Position numbers and translations under genes: made by a program
Assembly (NCBI RefSeq): GCF_900142845.1
Contig: NZ_FSRU01000002.1
Location: 3,100,001-3,164,000, forward strand
DNA from: Paraburkholderia phenazinium
GTDB lineage: Bacteria > Pseudomonadota > Gammaproteobacteria > Burkholderiales > Burkholderiaceae
Direction of reading: 5' to 3'
Length of the DNA: 64,000 bases
In this document: piece by piece, positions 35,041 through 45,576 of the stretch
Layout of the letters: each line of letters starts with the position of its first letter
Numbering within the stretch: the first letter of the stretch is position 1
The notes under the pieces: generated by a model
The model's database searches: none
The model's input: only the letters and a program-made list of their open reading frames with translations
What the model was told of the DNA's origin: nothing

Positions 35041-35279
35041 CATGCTATTCGTGCGCGCCGCCCGGCGCGCACGGCGCCGAGATGCGGCGTATCGTGCAGG
35101 TTCCGGGATAGGGGCGTCGGGAGCATGTCTTTCGGGCAGGCCGGCATTAGACAATGAGCTGCGAGCTCGGGTTGTTAACTGGCCACCCCTTCGACTTGCC
35201 CGGATGCGCTGCGAGCGCGAATCCGTAGTTGTCGTGTTGCCCGCGAGCTTCCGGCGTTTTGCAAACACGGAGGTCGCTT
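35041..35279. other. Junction sequence between IS66 and IS110 remnants
   Basis: No gene recognised. The last 100 bases are probably the left end and leader of the IS110-type element, since its transposase starts at 35280 with an ACGGAGGT ribosome binding site. Confidence 0.4.
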
Positions 35280-35789
35280 ATGAGAGTAATTGGACTTGAT
35301 ATCCATCGCACATTCGCACAGGTAGCCATTCTTGAGGACGGCAAGCCACAGGATCATGGCCGCTTCAACATGGACCGCGAAGCGGTGCTTGGTTTTGCCA
35401 CGAAGGTATTGCGCCGGGATGATGACGTCGTCGTTGAAGCCACCGGCAACACCGCGGCTATCGTCCGTCTGCTGCTGCCCTACGTACATCGGGTTGTAAT
35501 CGCGAATCCACTCCAGGTCCGTGCCATTGCGTGGGCGAAGGTTAAGACAGACAAGATCGATGCCGCCACCCTCGCACGCCTGCACGCTGCCGGGTTCCTG
35601 CCCGAGGTGTGGATGCCAACGGAGGAAGTAGAACTGCAGAGGCGCGTCATCGCGGAACGCACGCAACTCGTCTCACAAATGACGCGACTGAAGAATCGCA
35701 TCCAGTCGATTCTCCATGCAAATCTTCTGCCCAGAGAGACTGGGCGCATCTACAGTGCAAATGGACGGACGCGCCTCAAGTTGAACTGA
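35280..35789 (+). pseudogene. IS110-family transposase, N-terminal part
   Basis: About 167 codons of a DEDD transposase: MRVIGLDIHRTFAQVAILED (D7), VVVEATGN, VKTDKIDAATLARL and QLVSQMTRLKNRIQSILHANLLPRE. The reading frame is cut at about 35781 by insertion of an IS3-family element, and the serine-containing C-terminal domain is absent; nothing resembling it follows the IS3 element either. Confidence 0.85.
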
Positions 35790-35823
35790 CCCCGCAAAGT
35801 TAGACACTTTTGCAGGGAGTCTT

Positions 35824-36360
35824 GTGGGCAAGTATTCGGAAGAGACGAAGCTCGCGGTCGTCGAGGATTATTGTTCGGGAACGGCGGGGCTCAAAGTCGT
35901 TGCTCGCCGCCACGACGTGAATGTTGCGTCACTACGCAAATGGGTGGCTGGTTATCGTTCGCATGGTGCTGCAGGCGTCAGGGAAAAGGTGCGGGCTACC
36001 TATAGCTTAAAATTCAAGCTGTCGGTGTTGCGACGCATGCGTGACGAGCGCCTTTCCTATCGGCAGACCGCCGCGCTGTTTGACATTCGCAACTTCAATA
36101 TTATCGCTACATGGGAGCGCAACTACGATCAGGGCGGACTGGAGGCCTTGTCTCCGCACGCTTCCTTACGCCGCAAGAAGATGACAAAGCATCAGACCAC
36201 AGAATCCCGGGGATCATCAAAGGGCGACGCCAGGCGCACTCGCGACGAATTGATAAAGGAACTGGACAATCTCCGCATGGAGAATGCCTATCTAAAAAAG
36301 CTCAATGCCTTGGTTCAAACGACCGCGCAGCAAGCGCAGCGCAAAAAACACAAATCGTGA
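35824..36360 (+). CDS. IS3-family OrfA (helix-turn-helix protein)
   Basis: A 178-residue protein from a GTG start with two helix-turn-helix units, YSEETKLAVVEDYCSGTAGL...VNVASLRKWVAGYR and FKLSVLRRMRDERLSYRQTAALFDI...IIATWERNY, then a leucine-zipper-like coiled coil (RDELIKELDNLRMENAYLKKLNAL). It recognises the element ends. The frame ends at an A-rich slippery run CGCAAAAAACAC (36340-36351), where -1 frameshifting would give the OrfAB transposase. Confidence 0.88.
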   Translation: MGKYSEETKLAVVEDYCSGTAGLKVVARRHDVNVASLRKWVAGYRSHGAAGVREKVRATYSLKFKLSVLRRMRDERLSYRQTAALFDIRNFNIIATWERNYDQGGLEALSPHASLRRKKMTKHQTTESRGSSKGDARRTRDELIKELDNLRMENAYLKKLNALVQTTAQQAQRKKHKS

Positions 36361-37193
36361 TCGAGCTAAGGCACCAATACCCTCTTGCCGGTCTGCTCAA
36401 GCTAGCAGGCTTGGCGCGCAGCACTTTCTATTATCAACAGAAGGCGCTGCAGGTGGCCGACAAGTATGCTGACCTCAAGGCCCGGATCAAGACGATCTTC
36501 GACAGGCATAAAGGGCGATATGGCTACCGTCGCATCACCGCTACGATTCGGCAAGAGGGCCTCGCCGTCAACCACAAGACGATCCAGCGTCTAATGGTTG
36601 ATTTGCGACTGAAGTCCTGCGTGCGAGTCAAGAAGTATCGCGCCTACAAGGGCGAGGTAGGAAAGATTGCGCCAAATGTTCTCGAACGTCAGTTCGATGC
36701 AGAATCGCCGAACCAGAAGTGGGTAACAGACGTGACCGAATTCAACGTTCGTGGGGAGAAGCTCTATCTCTCTCCAGTCCTTGACCTTTACAACGGTGAG
36801 ATCGTTGCATACCAAATGGCACGACGTCCTTTGTTTGACATGGTAGGCACTATGCTGGAAAAAGCATTCGGGCGGCTCAAGCAGAGTGACAAGCCAATCT
36901 TACATTCCGACCAAGGCTGGCAATATCAGATGGCGGTGTACCGGCGCCTTCTTGAGAACCGTTCGATCACACAAAGCATGTCGCGCAAGGGCAACTGCTA
37001 TGACAATGCCGCCATGGAGAGCTTCTTCGGCACCCTCAAAGCGGAGTTCTTTTACCTCAACAAATTTGATAGTCTTGACGAACTGGAGGTCGGCATAAAG
37101 GACTATATCCGGTACTACAACAATGACCGTATCAAGCTAAAACTGCAGGGCATGAGTCCCGTAAAATATCGAACTCAATTCGGTCAGGCGTAG
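36357..37193 (+). CDS. IS3-family OrfB transposase (DDE integrase)
   Basis: The catalytic half of the transposase, in the -1 frame relative to OrfA. GTG 36357 overlaps the OrfA stop (GTGA), and the frame is open further upstream, as expected for fusion by frameshifting at the preceding A6 run. Conserved parts: GLARSTFYYQQ, HKGRYGYRRITATIRQEG, WVTDVTEF (D), ILHSDQGWQYQ (D) and NCYDNAAMESFFGTLKAEFFY (E). Intact DDE triad and full length suggest the element may be active. Confidence 0.9.
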   Translation: MIELRHQYPLAGLLKLAGLARSTFYYQQKALQVADKYADLKARIKTIFDRHKGRYGYRRITATIRQEGLAVNHKTIQRLMVDLRLKSCVRVKKYRAYKGEVGKIAPNVLERQFDAESPNQKWVTDVTEFNVRGEKLYLSPVLDLYNGEIVAYQMARRPLFDMVGTMLEKAFGRLKQSDKPILHSDQGWQYQMAVYRRLLENRSITQSMSRKGNCYDNAAMESFFGTLKAEFFYLNKFDSLDELEVGIKDYIRYYNNDRIKLKLQGMSPVKYRTQFGQA

Positions 37194-37227
37194 CCATCTA
37201 ACCGCCCAACTTCTGGGGGTCAGTCCA

Positions 37228-37818
37228 ATTTTAGTGGATACGATGCTCCCAAGACCTTCAATGCAACTCAAGACGGGATGGCTAGGCGCTTACGTTGAAT
37301 CTGCGCCGACAGGCTATAGAAGCGGTGCGGACTTTCGGCTGCGCGTGTGAGCGGCAAATGTCCTAAGGCCCTGGCGATTCGGCGACAGCCGTCGACGAAG
37401 AGACGCAAGTCGGTGGCCGTCGTTGCAACGGTGATTTATTCACCGCAGAAAATGCAGAGAATACACTGGCTATTCGCCGCATGCGGCTCGTTCTCATGCG
37501 ACGTCTGTCAGGCCGCGTTCGCCTCAATGTAGGGACGAGATGTGTGCAATGTTTTATTGTTCATCGAACGTCGCATGCTGTTGCACAAGCCCTAACAATG
37601 CGAGAAAATATATCGGATACCTAACAACATTATCGGTGACCGAAGCACCTTGCGCTTGGATCGTATAACAGAGCGACTAGCTGATTCGAAGTTAAACAAG
37701 GACGCGAAGGCGCCGAGCCGAGCATCAAGGAGAACGAGGAAGGAGACGAAGCGCGGGACGCATGGGCTGCCACCCATACGATCCGCTGACCGCAACCAGC
37801 TCATACTAGGAGTTGATC
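37228..37818. other. Non-coding junction between IS3 element and symE
   Basis: 591 bases in which I see no supported gene. It is less GC-rich than the core genome and probably made of old element debris. The last bases hold the AGGAG ribosome binding site of symE at 37808-37812. An antisense RNA to symE could start here but none can be identified. Confidence 0.4.
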
Positions 37819-38064
37819 ATGGCTGACGCCAATCATAAAGCAGTTGCGCCTGTTACCCAACGCGTCTTGACCATTTCGTCACAAAGACGCCCACGATCGA
37901 TGAAAATTTTCGCACCGTCTCATATCGAGTTTTATGAAGACTTGCCGCCAGCGCCTTGGATTCGGTTTTCGGGGCATTGGCTTGAACACGCCGGATTCGA
38001 AATTAATAAACGAATCTTGGTGGATGCGCAAAGAGGTCGGTTAGTCATAACGCCGTTCAAATGA
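37819..38064 (+). CDS. symE: SymE-like type I toxin
   Basis: An 81-residue protein of the SymE family: VTQRVLTISSQRRPR near the start, then PPAPWIRFSGHWLEHAGFEINKRILVDAQRGRLVITPF, the AbrB-like core with W.SG.WLE.AGF. In E. coli SymE is an SOS-induced, RNA-associated toxin repressed by antisense SymR and encoded beside a restriction-modification locus. Here too it adjoins a restriction-modification unit. The ATG at 37819 has AGGAG six bases upstream. The antisense partner is not visible by eye. Confidence 0.82.
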   Translation: MADANHKAVAPVTQRVLTISSQRRPRSMKIFAPSHIEFYEDLPPAPWIRFSGHWLEHAGFEINKRILVDAQRGRLVITPFK

Positions 38065-38071
38065 GATGGCA

Positions 38072-38105
38072 GGACACTTGCCGGACTAACACGAGTCAAG
38101 TGTCC
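38072..38105. repeat. Inverted repeat between convergent genes
   Basis: GGACACTTG and CAAGTGTCC form a perfect nine-base stem around a 16-base loop, just after symE and before the end of the convergent HNH endonuclease gene. It lacks a T-run, so a termination role is uncertain. Confidence 0.55.
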
Positions 38106-38227
38106 CACCAACGTCGCAGTTCGGCTCCGCGGCAAATCCACAATAGTCCATCCGCAAGGCCTAGATGAATCGCAACCTTGGATGGTCGGCGCTGGCTTTC
38201 GGACGGGCTTTGCGTCGATCGCCTGTT

Positions 38228-39208
38228 TTATAACCAGTCGTAACGATCAGCAAAAAACTCGTATCTTGCCTCTAGCATGGCGCGCCGCGGTGACTGTTGT
38301 GGTAGCGCAGGCTCCGCCAACACCGGGAACGTTTTATCCAAGAAGGCACCTAAAGCGGGATCTTCCTCAAGGCCTCTTGCGATTTCCTCATTGAAGACGA
38401 TATTCCGAGTTTCTGGATCCACCCAAATGTGGTGTGCATCGAAAGCGGCATGATGATTATGGCAAAGCGCCAAACCATTCCACACGGCATCCGGTGCCCC
38501 CTCGGCTGCAACCGGGTTGATGTGAGCGCCAACGACCAGTCCCGCACCAATCCCGCACATCGCGCAGCGGTGCCCATACGCATTCAGAACGTTCCGAGAA
38601 AACGCGTAGTGCCTAACCAACACAGCGGCCGCCCTGCGGACGCGCGTCGCGGAAGCATCGTTTTCGTCATCGATTAAGCCGGAGGCAATGGCTGCACTAG
38701 ATATTGCGTCGTCAATGCTAGAACCCAAGTCTGGTGCTTCCAAGCCATTGGCTAGCACGGCGATGAAAATCGGAAACATGCTCGGTCGAAAAGCATATAT
38801 TTTCTCCCCACTCCCCGACTGATAGACTGCCCACCCGGTTGTTCGAGCTTGACCGGCCACTCGAGTGTCAAATAAAACCGAAAAGCGAGCTTCTCGTCCA
38901 ATTCGACTCGTGCCATCCGTTGCGACCAGCAGTGTCGGATGGCCATCTTCCTCCCAGAGACCAAGCAGAATTGGAATAGCGCCGGCACGAGCCGCTACAG
39001 GTGAGCGATTTGCGGGGTTTTGAAAGCGAAATTCCCATTCCCTACGGTTGTGTGGACTAACCGTTGAAACATGCAACGCGATTTGGCGGATCTCCCCGTC
39101 CGGCAGCGCTACCGTGACGTCCCCCGGCCATCCGTCACCAAGTGCCGTAGGCACCGCCGCGCTACCAATAAGTCGACAAATTTTTACTAGCAACTGTACT
39201 CGCGTCAT
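38228..39208 (-). CDS. HNH restriction endonuclease
   Basis: A 326-residue protein with a C-terminal HNH domain: YGHRCAMCGIGAGLVVGAHINPVA (C215, C218, H229), VWNGLALCHNHHAAFDAHHIWVDPET (N244, H250, H253). Its N-terminal 190 residues probably recognise the DNA sequence. The gene lies 44 bases downstream of the cytosine methyltransferase on the same strand, so the two form a type II-like restriction-modification pair. The specificity cannot be predicted. Confidence 0.86.
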   Translation of the reverse strand: MTRVQLLVKICRLIGSAAVPTALGDGWPGDVTVALPDGEIRQIALHVSTVSPHNRREWEFRFQNPANRSPVAARAGAIPILLGLWEEDGHPTLLVATDGTSRIGREARFSVLFDTRVAGQARTTGWAVYQSGSGEKIYAFRPSMFPIFIAVLANGLEAPDLGSSIDDAISSAAIASGLIDDENDASATRVRRAAAVLVRHYAFSRNVLNAYGHRCAMCGIGAGLVVGAHINPVAAEGAPDAVWNGLALCHNHHAAFDAHHIWVDPETRNIVFNEEIARGLEEDPALGAFLDKTFPVLAEPALPQQSPRRAMLEARYEFFADRYDWL

Positions 39209-39252
39209 CTCTGGTCCATTTTTCTAATTGCCCGATGCAAGTATATCGCGCC

Positions 39253-41130
39253 TCATGCGACTATGCTGTCCGTAACGCGACGTTCCAGTTGCGCTTTGTC
39301 CGAGAGCAGAGGAAACGGATATGTGCAGAGAACGCCCAATTGTCGAATCGTATTATGCGTATCCGGCGTTCTAACATCCCAGCGATGAGACCGCATATCG
39401 AGAATTACCTCAGTCACTTCCTCTTTCTTCACATTGAGCGCCGCAGCAGCGAATTCCACTGTAACAAATTCACCACAGTTTTCGGAGCAACCAAAAAACT
39501 CAATGGCACGCTCTAACTTCGATTTTCTAGTTGAATTTATTTCAGTAGCTATCTTTACGGTATCACCTCGATTCGCATAATGACCGTAAATATCGATCAA
39601 ACTAAAAAACTGGCTGTTTGCTTTAAGCGCCTCTTCAATTACAGCCCAAATTCTGAAAACATCATCCAGATCGGAGAATTTGGCATCCACTGTTACCGAA
39701 TCGATGTGCAACAAGTATTTTGACAATCCGAGCAAAGATATTTTGAGGTCACGAGATCTACGTGTGACGGCGCTAACCGGGGTAATCTTCAACGAAATAG
39801 CATCTCTTTTCTGCGAAAATACAACGCTGTAATAATTCCGATCTAGCTCGAATTGAGACAGATTTTCGGCCCGTTGACGTGAAAAAAGCCCCTTAAAACC
39901 TACGAAGTAAGAGCTTGACCGTTCAAGTATATTTTCGTCCAAGATTTGTACGTTCGGAAAGCGAGCAGCAACTTCCTCAGCAGCACGCTCTTTGAAGAGT
40001 ACCGTTCTTTCGCGCTGCCGCTGACGAAAGGTCGATTTGAATTCGGCGCCTCGCTTCACATATGTAAGTTTCCGCGAAGGGCGAAGTAATTGCTCACGCA
40101 CGGATGTCGCAATTGTCTCGGCCAGTCGAGGAGGGACGGAATTCCCTACCTGTTCCATTATTTTCGCGTATGTTCCGACTATTTCATAATCGTCGGGAAA
40201 CGTTTGCAACCGCTTTAATTCATCAACCTTGAAATGACGATTCTTCCAATGAAATGGGCCGGTAAACTTTCCGGGCTGAGCCTTAATGGTCCGACTAGGC
40301 GTGCGTCGATCCACCTTATAGAGGAAATCGTGAAATTTAGAACGCCAAGCGAAATAAGGTTTCGGGTAACCCATTTCGCGAGTAAAAAAGGCGTAATTCA
40401 GCCCCTCGGGAACCAAGGATAAAAGGTGCCCATAGAGGCCATCCAACTCGTGATACGGCTCTTCGTCGTCTTGAAGATCGTCGATTGCGTTGAACACACT
40501 TACCAGGGGTTGACCGTCAGTAGAGTCAGGCCCATGAGTCGGCATAGGAAATTCAAAATTTCCCTCTCCTTCCTTGTACCCGACAATGATCAAGCGCTCC
40601 CGGTGCTGTGGAACGCCGTAATCGGCGGCGTCCAACACTTCTGCTCTCAATTCATAGCCTAATTTATGAAACGCTTCGCGTATTTCTTTCCATGGGCCGC
40701 CATCGTTCGCGCCCGGGAGCCCATACACGTTCTCGAAAACAAACACCTTTGGTTGGATCGCCTTAAGAATCTTGCAATACGACTCGAATAGCCGCCCTCT
40801 CGCGTCTGAGGTTCCTAACACTCCTCCTGAACGCCGACCAGCAGCGGAGAACGTCTGGCAAGGAGGCCCGCCGATGACGCACTCGATTCCTTGATCGACA
40901 TAGATAGCCGGATCAAATTCCCGAATATCTAAATTATGGACTTTTGTCGTTGTGGAAATATATTTGCCGATTTTTTTATTTGCGTCCAACGATTTTGAAT
41001 ATGCTGCTTCAATTTCGACACAAGCAACAACGTTAAATCCTGCCTGGTGAAATCCAATATCCAAGCCACCCGCACCAGTAAAAAGGCTTAAGGTTTTAAT
41101 TCCCTCATTATTTTTACGCACTTTATTCAT
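39253..41130 (-). CDS. DNA (cytosine-5) methyltransferase with C-terminal extension
   Basis: A 625-residue enzyme. Residues 1-350 are a C5 methyltransferase: motif I TLSLFTGAGGLDIGF, motif IV GGPPCQTFSAAGR with catalytic C91, motif VI FENVYGLPG, motif VIII HRERLIIVG, a target-recognition region, and motifs IX-X RLQTFPDDYEIVG and QVGNSVPPRLAETIA. Residues 350-625 are an extra domain that I do not recognise. ATG 41130 overlaps the TGA of the small upstream gene and has AAAGGA six bases before it, so translation is coupled. The gene is much richer in A and T than its surroundings, indicating recent acquisition. Confidence 0.92.
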   Translation of the reverse strand: MNKVRKNNEGIKTLSLFTGAGGLDIGFHQAGFNVVACVEIEAAYSKSLDANKKIGKYISTTTKVHNLDIREFDPAIYVDQGIECVIGGPPCQTFSAAGRRSGGVLGTSDARGRLFESYCKILKAIQPKVFVFENVYGLPGANDGGPWKEIREAFHKLGYELRAEVLDAADYGVPQHRERLIIVGYKEGEGNFEFPMPTHGPDSTDGQPLVSVFNAIDDLQDDEEPYHELDGLYGHLLSLVPEGLNYAFFTREMGYPKPYFAWRSKFHDFLYKVDRRTPSRTIKAQPGKFTGPFHWKNRHFKVDELKRLQTFPDDYEIVGTYAKIMEQVGNSVPPRLAETIATSVREQLLRPSRKLTYVKRGAEFKSTFRQRQRERTVLFKERAAEEVAARFPNVQILDENILERSSSYFVGFKGLFSRQRAENLSQFELDRNYYSVVFSQKRDAISLKITPVSAVTRRSRDLKISLLGLSKYLLHIDSVTVDAKFSDLDDVFRIWAVIEEALKANSQFFSLIDIYGHYANRGDTVKIATEINSTRKSKLERAIEFFGCSENCGEFVTVEFAAAALNVKKEEVTEVILDMRSHRWDVRTPDTHNTIRQLGVLCTYPFPLLSDKAQLERRVTDSIVA

Positions 41131-41336
41131 TTCCATTCCTTTGTCGCGACTGTGCCAGCATCCGATTCGTCGAAAAAACTTGTTTGCAAGCTGTCGCCGT
41201 GACTCGCAACGAAGTCGCGCATAAAATCGCGCAGCACCTGTGCCGCAGTCCTGTCCTGCGCTTTGCACGCAGATAAAAATTCTTGCCGCAATCGCGGATC
41301 AAGACGGATACGCAGTCCGCATGAATTGCTCTCCAT
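41127..41336 (-). CDS. Small RHH-like regulator of the restriction-modification operon
   Basis: A 69-residue protein MESNSCGLRIRLDPRLRQEFL...DRTAAQVLRDFMRDFVASHG. The pattern (beta strand LRIRLDP, then two helices with TAAQVLRDFMRDF) is that of ribbon-helix-helix repressors. ATG 41336 has GAGGT five bases upstream; a start at 41366 would add ten residues and run through the operator. It overlaps the methyltransferase start by ATGA. A perfect inverted repeat covers its own promoter, so it probably represses the operon and thereby times methylase and nuclease expression. Confidence 0.75.
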   Translation of the reverse strand: MESNSCGLRIRLDPRLRQEFLSACKAQDRTAAQVLRDFMRDFVASHGDSLQTSFFDESDAGTVATKEWK

Positions 41337-41345
41337 GATCACCTC

Positions 41346-41372
41346 GGATACACCATGTGTATCCAATTATAC
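41346..41372 (-). promoter_or_regulatory. Operator and -10 of the restriction-modification operon
   Basis: GGATACAC-CAT-GTGTATCC (41346-41364) is a perfect eight-base inverted repeat. Two bases beyond it, read on the minus strand, is a perfect TATAAT (41367-41372). The repeat therefore covers the transcription start and lies ten bases before the regulator's ATG. A -35 element is not clear. Confidence 0.72.
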
Positions 41373-41477
41373 GCGCCCCAAATGAGAACGGTAGTTCAGT
41401 GCCAAAGAATGTTAGAAGGGCAAGCGGACGCACCTCGCACCGGGGCGTCGCTGAGCTACAGCGTGGTACAGCCCCCC

Positions 41478-41515
41478 AAAAAAAAGGCTGGGCAGCTAAG
41501 CTGCCCAGCCTTTTC
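41478..41515 (-). terminator. Rho-independent terminator of gyrB
   Basis: Read on the minus strand: AAAAGGCTGGGCAGCT, then AGCTGCCCAGCC and nine T residues. The 12-base GC-rich stem and T-run lie about 60 bases after the gyrB stop. The A-tracts on both sides allow it to act in either direction. Confidence 0.93.
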
Positions 41516-41572
41516 AATAGAGCTTATCCTTTGTCTCAACCGCGCCGCTATTCTGCGCGGAAGTTCGGAGGC

Positions 41573-44092
<2,520 letters not shown>

Positions 44093-44158
44093 TCAAAACA
44101 CCATAAAAACGCCAAAGGGGCGCTGCGCCCCTTGGTGTTCTTCTTGATGTTGGACGCG

Positions 44159-45262
44159 TTAGATGCGCATCGGCATCACCACGTATTTGAATTCGTCGTT
44201 CTCGGGAATCGTGATCAACGCGCTGGAGCTGGCATCACCCAGGCTCACTTGCAACATGTCGACCTTCAGGTTTGCCAGCACGTCGAGCAGATACGTGACG
44301 TTAAACCCGATATCGACGCTGTCGCCGGTATACGCAATTTCCAGTTCTTCCTGCGCTTCTTCCTGGTCCGCGTTGGTGGACATGATCTTCAACTGGCCCG
44401 GCTCGATGATGCAGCGCACGCCCTTGAATTTGTCCGAGGTCAGAATGGCCGCACGTTGCAGCGAACGCTGCAGTTCTTCGCGGCCAATCAGGAACTGGTT
44501 CTTGTGCGACTTCGGAATCACGCGCTGGAAGTCCGGGAATTTCCCTTCCACCAGCTTCGACACCAGTTCCACCTGACCGAAGGTGAACTTCACCTGGCTC
44601 GGCGCGATGTCGATCTTCAGCGTGTCGTCGATGTCTTCCAGCAAACGCTGGAGTTCCAGAATCGTCTTGCGCGGGATGATCACTTCCTGGCGCGCAAACG
44701 AGCCTTCAATCTTCATGGACGAGAACGCCAGACGATGACCGTCCGTCGCGACCGCCATCAACTGGTCGCCGTCCACCACCAGCAGCATGCCGTTCAGGTA
44801 GTAGCGAATGTCCTGCTGGGCCATCGAGAAATGGACCATGCCGAGCAGTTGGCGGAACGTCTTCTGGGGAACCACCAGGTTCGCGCCGAAGTCTTTAGCT
44901 TGAGCGACCGTGGGGAATTCGTCCGCGGCCAGCGTCTGCAGCGCAAAGCGGCTCTTGCCGGATTGCACGGTGAGGCGCTTGTCGTTCAGCGTCAGCGTGA
45001 CCTGGCCGTCAGGCATGGCACGCAGGATGTCCAGCAGCTTACGCGCCGCTACCGTTGTCGCAACCGAATCGCCGCCCACGCCGAAGTCGCCGTGCGTGGT
45101 GATCTGAAGCTCGAGGTCGGTGGACAGGAACGACACGTCAGGGCCGTTCTTGGTAATCAGCAAGTTGGCGAGGATCGGCAACGTATGGCGGCGTTCGACG
45201 ATGCCGCTCACGGTTTGCAGCGGCCTGAGGAGGTTATCGCGTTCGGTCTTGACCAGTTGCAT
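44159..45262 (-). CDS. dnaN: DNA polymerase III sliding clamp (beta subunit)
   Basis: DnaN, 367 residues from MQLVKTERDNLLRPLQTVSGIVERRHTLPIL, the ring-shaped processivity clamp. Three repeated clamp domains are visible; the family ending FKYVVMPMRI is intact. A longer frame from 45307 adds 15 non-conserved residues. 114 bases separate it from gyrB. Confidence 0.97.
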   Translation of the reverse strand: MQLVKTERDNLLRPLQTVSGIVERRHTLPILANLLITKNGPDVSFLSTDLELQITTHGDFGVGGDSVATTVAARKLLDILRAMPDGQVTLTLNDKRLTVQSGKSRFALQTLAADEFPTVAQAKDFGANLVVPQKTFRQLLGMVHFSMAQQDIRYYLNGMLLVVDGDQLMAVATDGHRLAFSSMKIEGSFARQEVIIPRKTILELQRLLEDIDDTLKIDIAPSQVKFTFGQVELVSKLVEGKFPDFQRVIPKSHKNQFLIGREELQRSLQRAAILTSDKFKGVRCIIEPGQLKIMSTNADQEEAQEELEIAYTGDSVDIGFNVTYLLDVLANLKVDMLQVSLGDASSSALITIPENDEFKYVVMPMRI

Positions 45263-45576
45263 AGAGTTCCTTCGTTGATGTGACGGCCTGCGCGCCTCGC
45301 TCGGCATCCTGCACGCGGCCCCGGCCCCCGCCGGCGCTACGCTGCGCCAGTCACGGCGTACATCCGCCCCAAGCCGCCGGGCGGTTAAACCTGTATTGTG
45401 CCTGAAAACAGAACCGCTCCCCTAAAATGGGGGCGAGTTCCGAAATAAACAGGTCGATTTTCCCCGCTTTTTGCCCAAACTTTAGGCAACACCGCCGCGA
45501 CCGCGCGGTTATCCCGCAAATACCCTGCACTCACCCCGAATTCGCCTGAGGGCGTCGCCTCGAGGCCAGCCCAGGA
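45263..45576. other. dnaA-dnaN spacer
   Basis: 314 bases with no gene. It contains GC-rich hairpins near 45316-45385 and one partial DnaA box (GGTTATCCCGC near 45507), but no perfect box. Probably the dnaN promoter and dnaA terminator region. Confidence 0.5.

Larger units (their letters stand above)
35782..37227 (+). mobile_element. Complete IS3-family element, IS150 group
   Basis: About 1446 bases bounded by imperfect inverted ends: TGAACTGACCCCGCAAAGTT at the left and, read inward from the right, TGGACTGACCCCCAGAAGTT. It contains the two overlapping frames typical of IS150-like elements. No clear 3-4 base target duplication is seen, but it interrupts an IS110 remnant. Confidence 0.87.
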
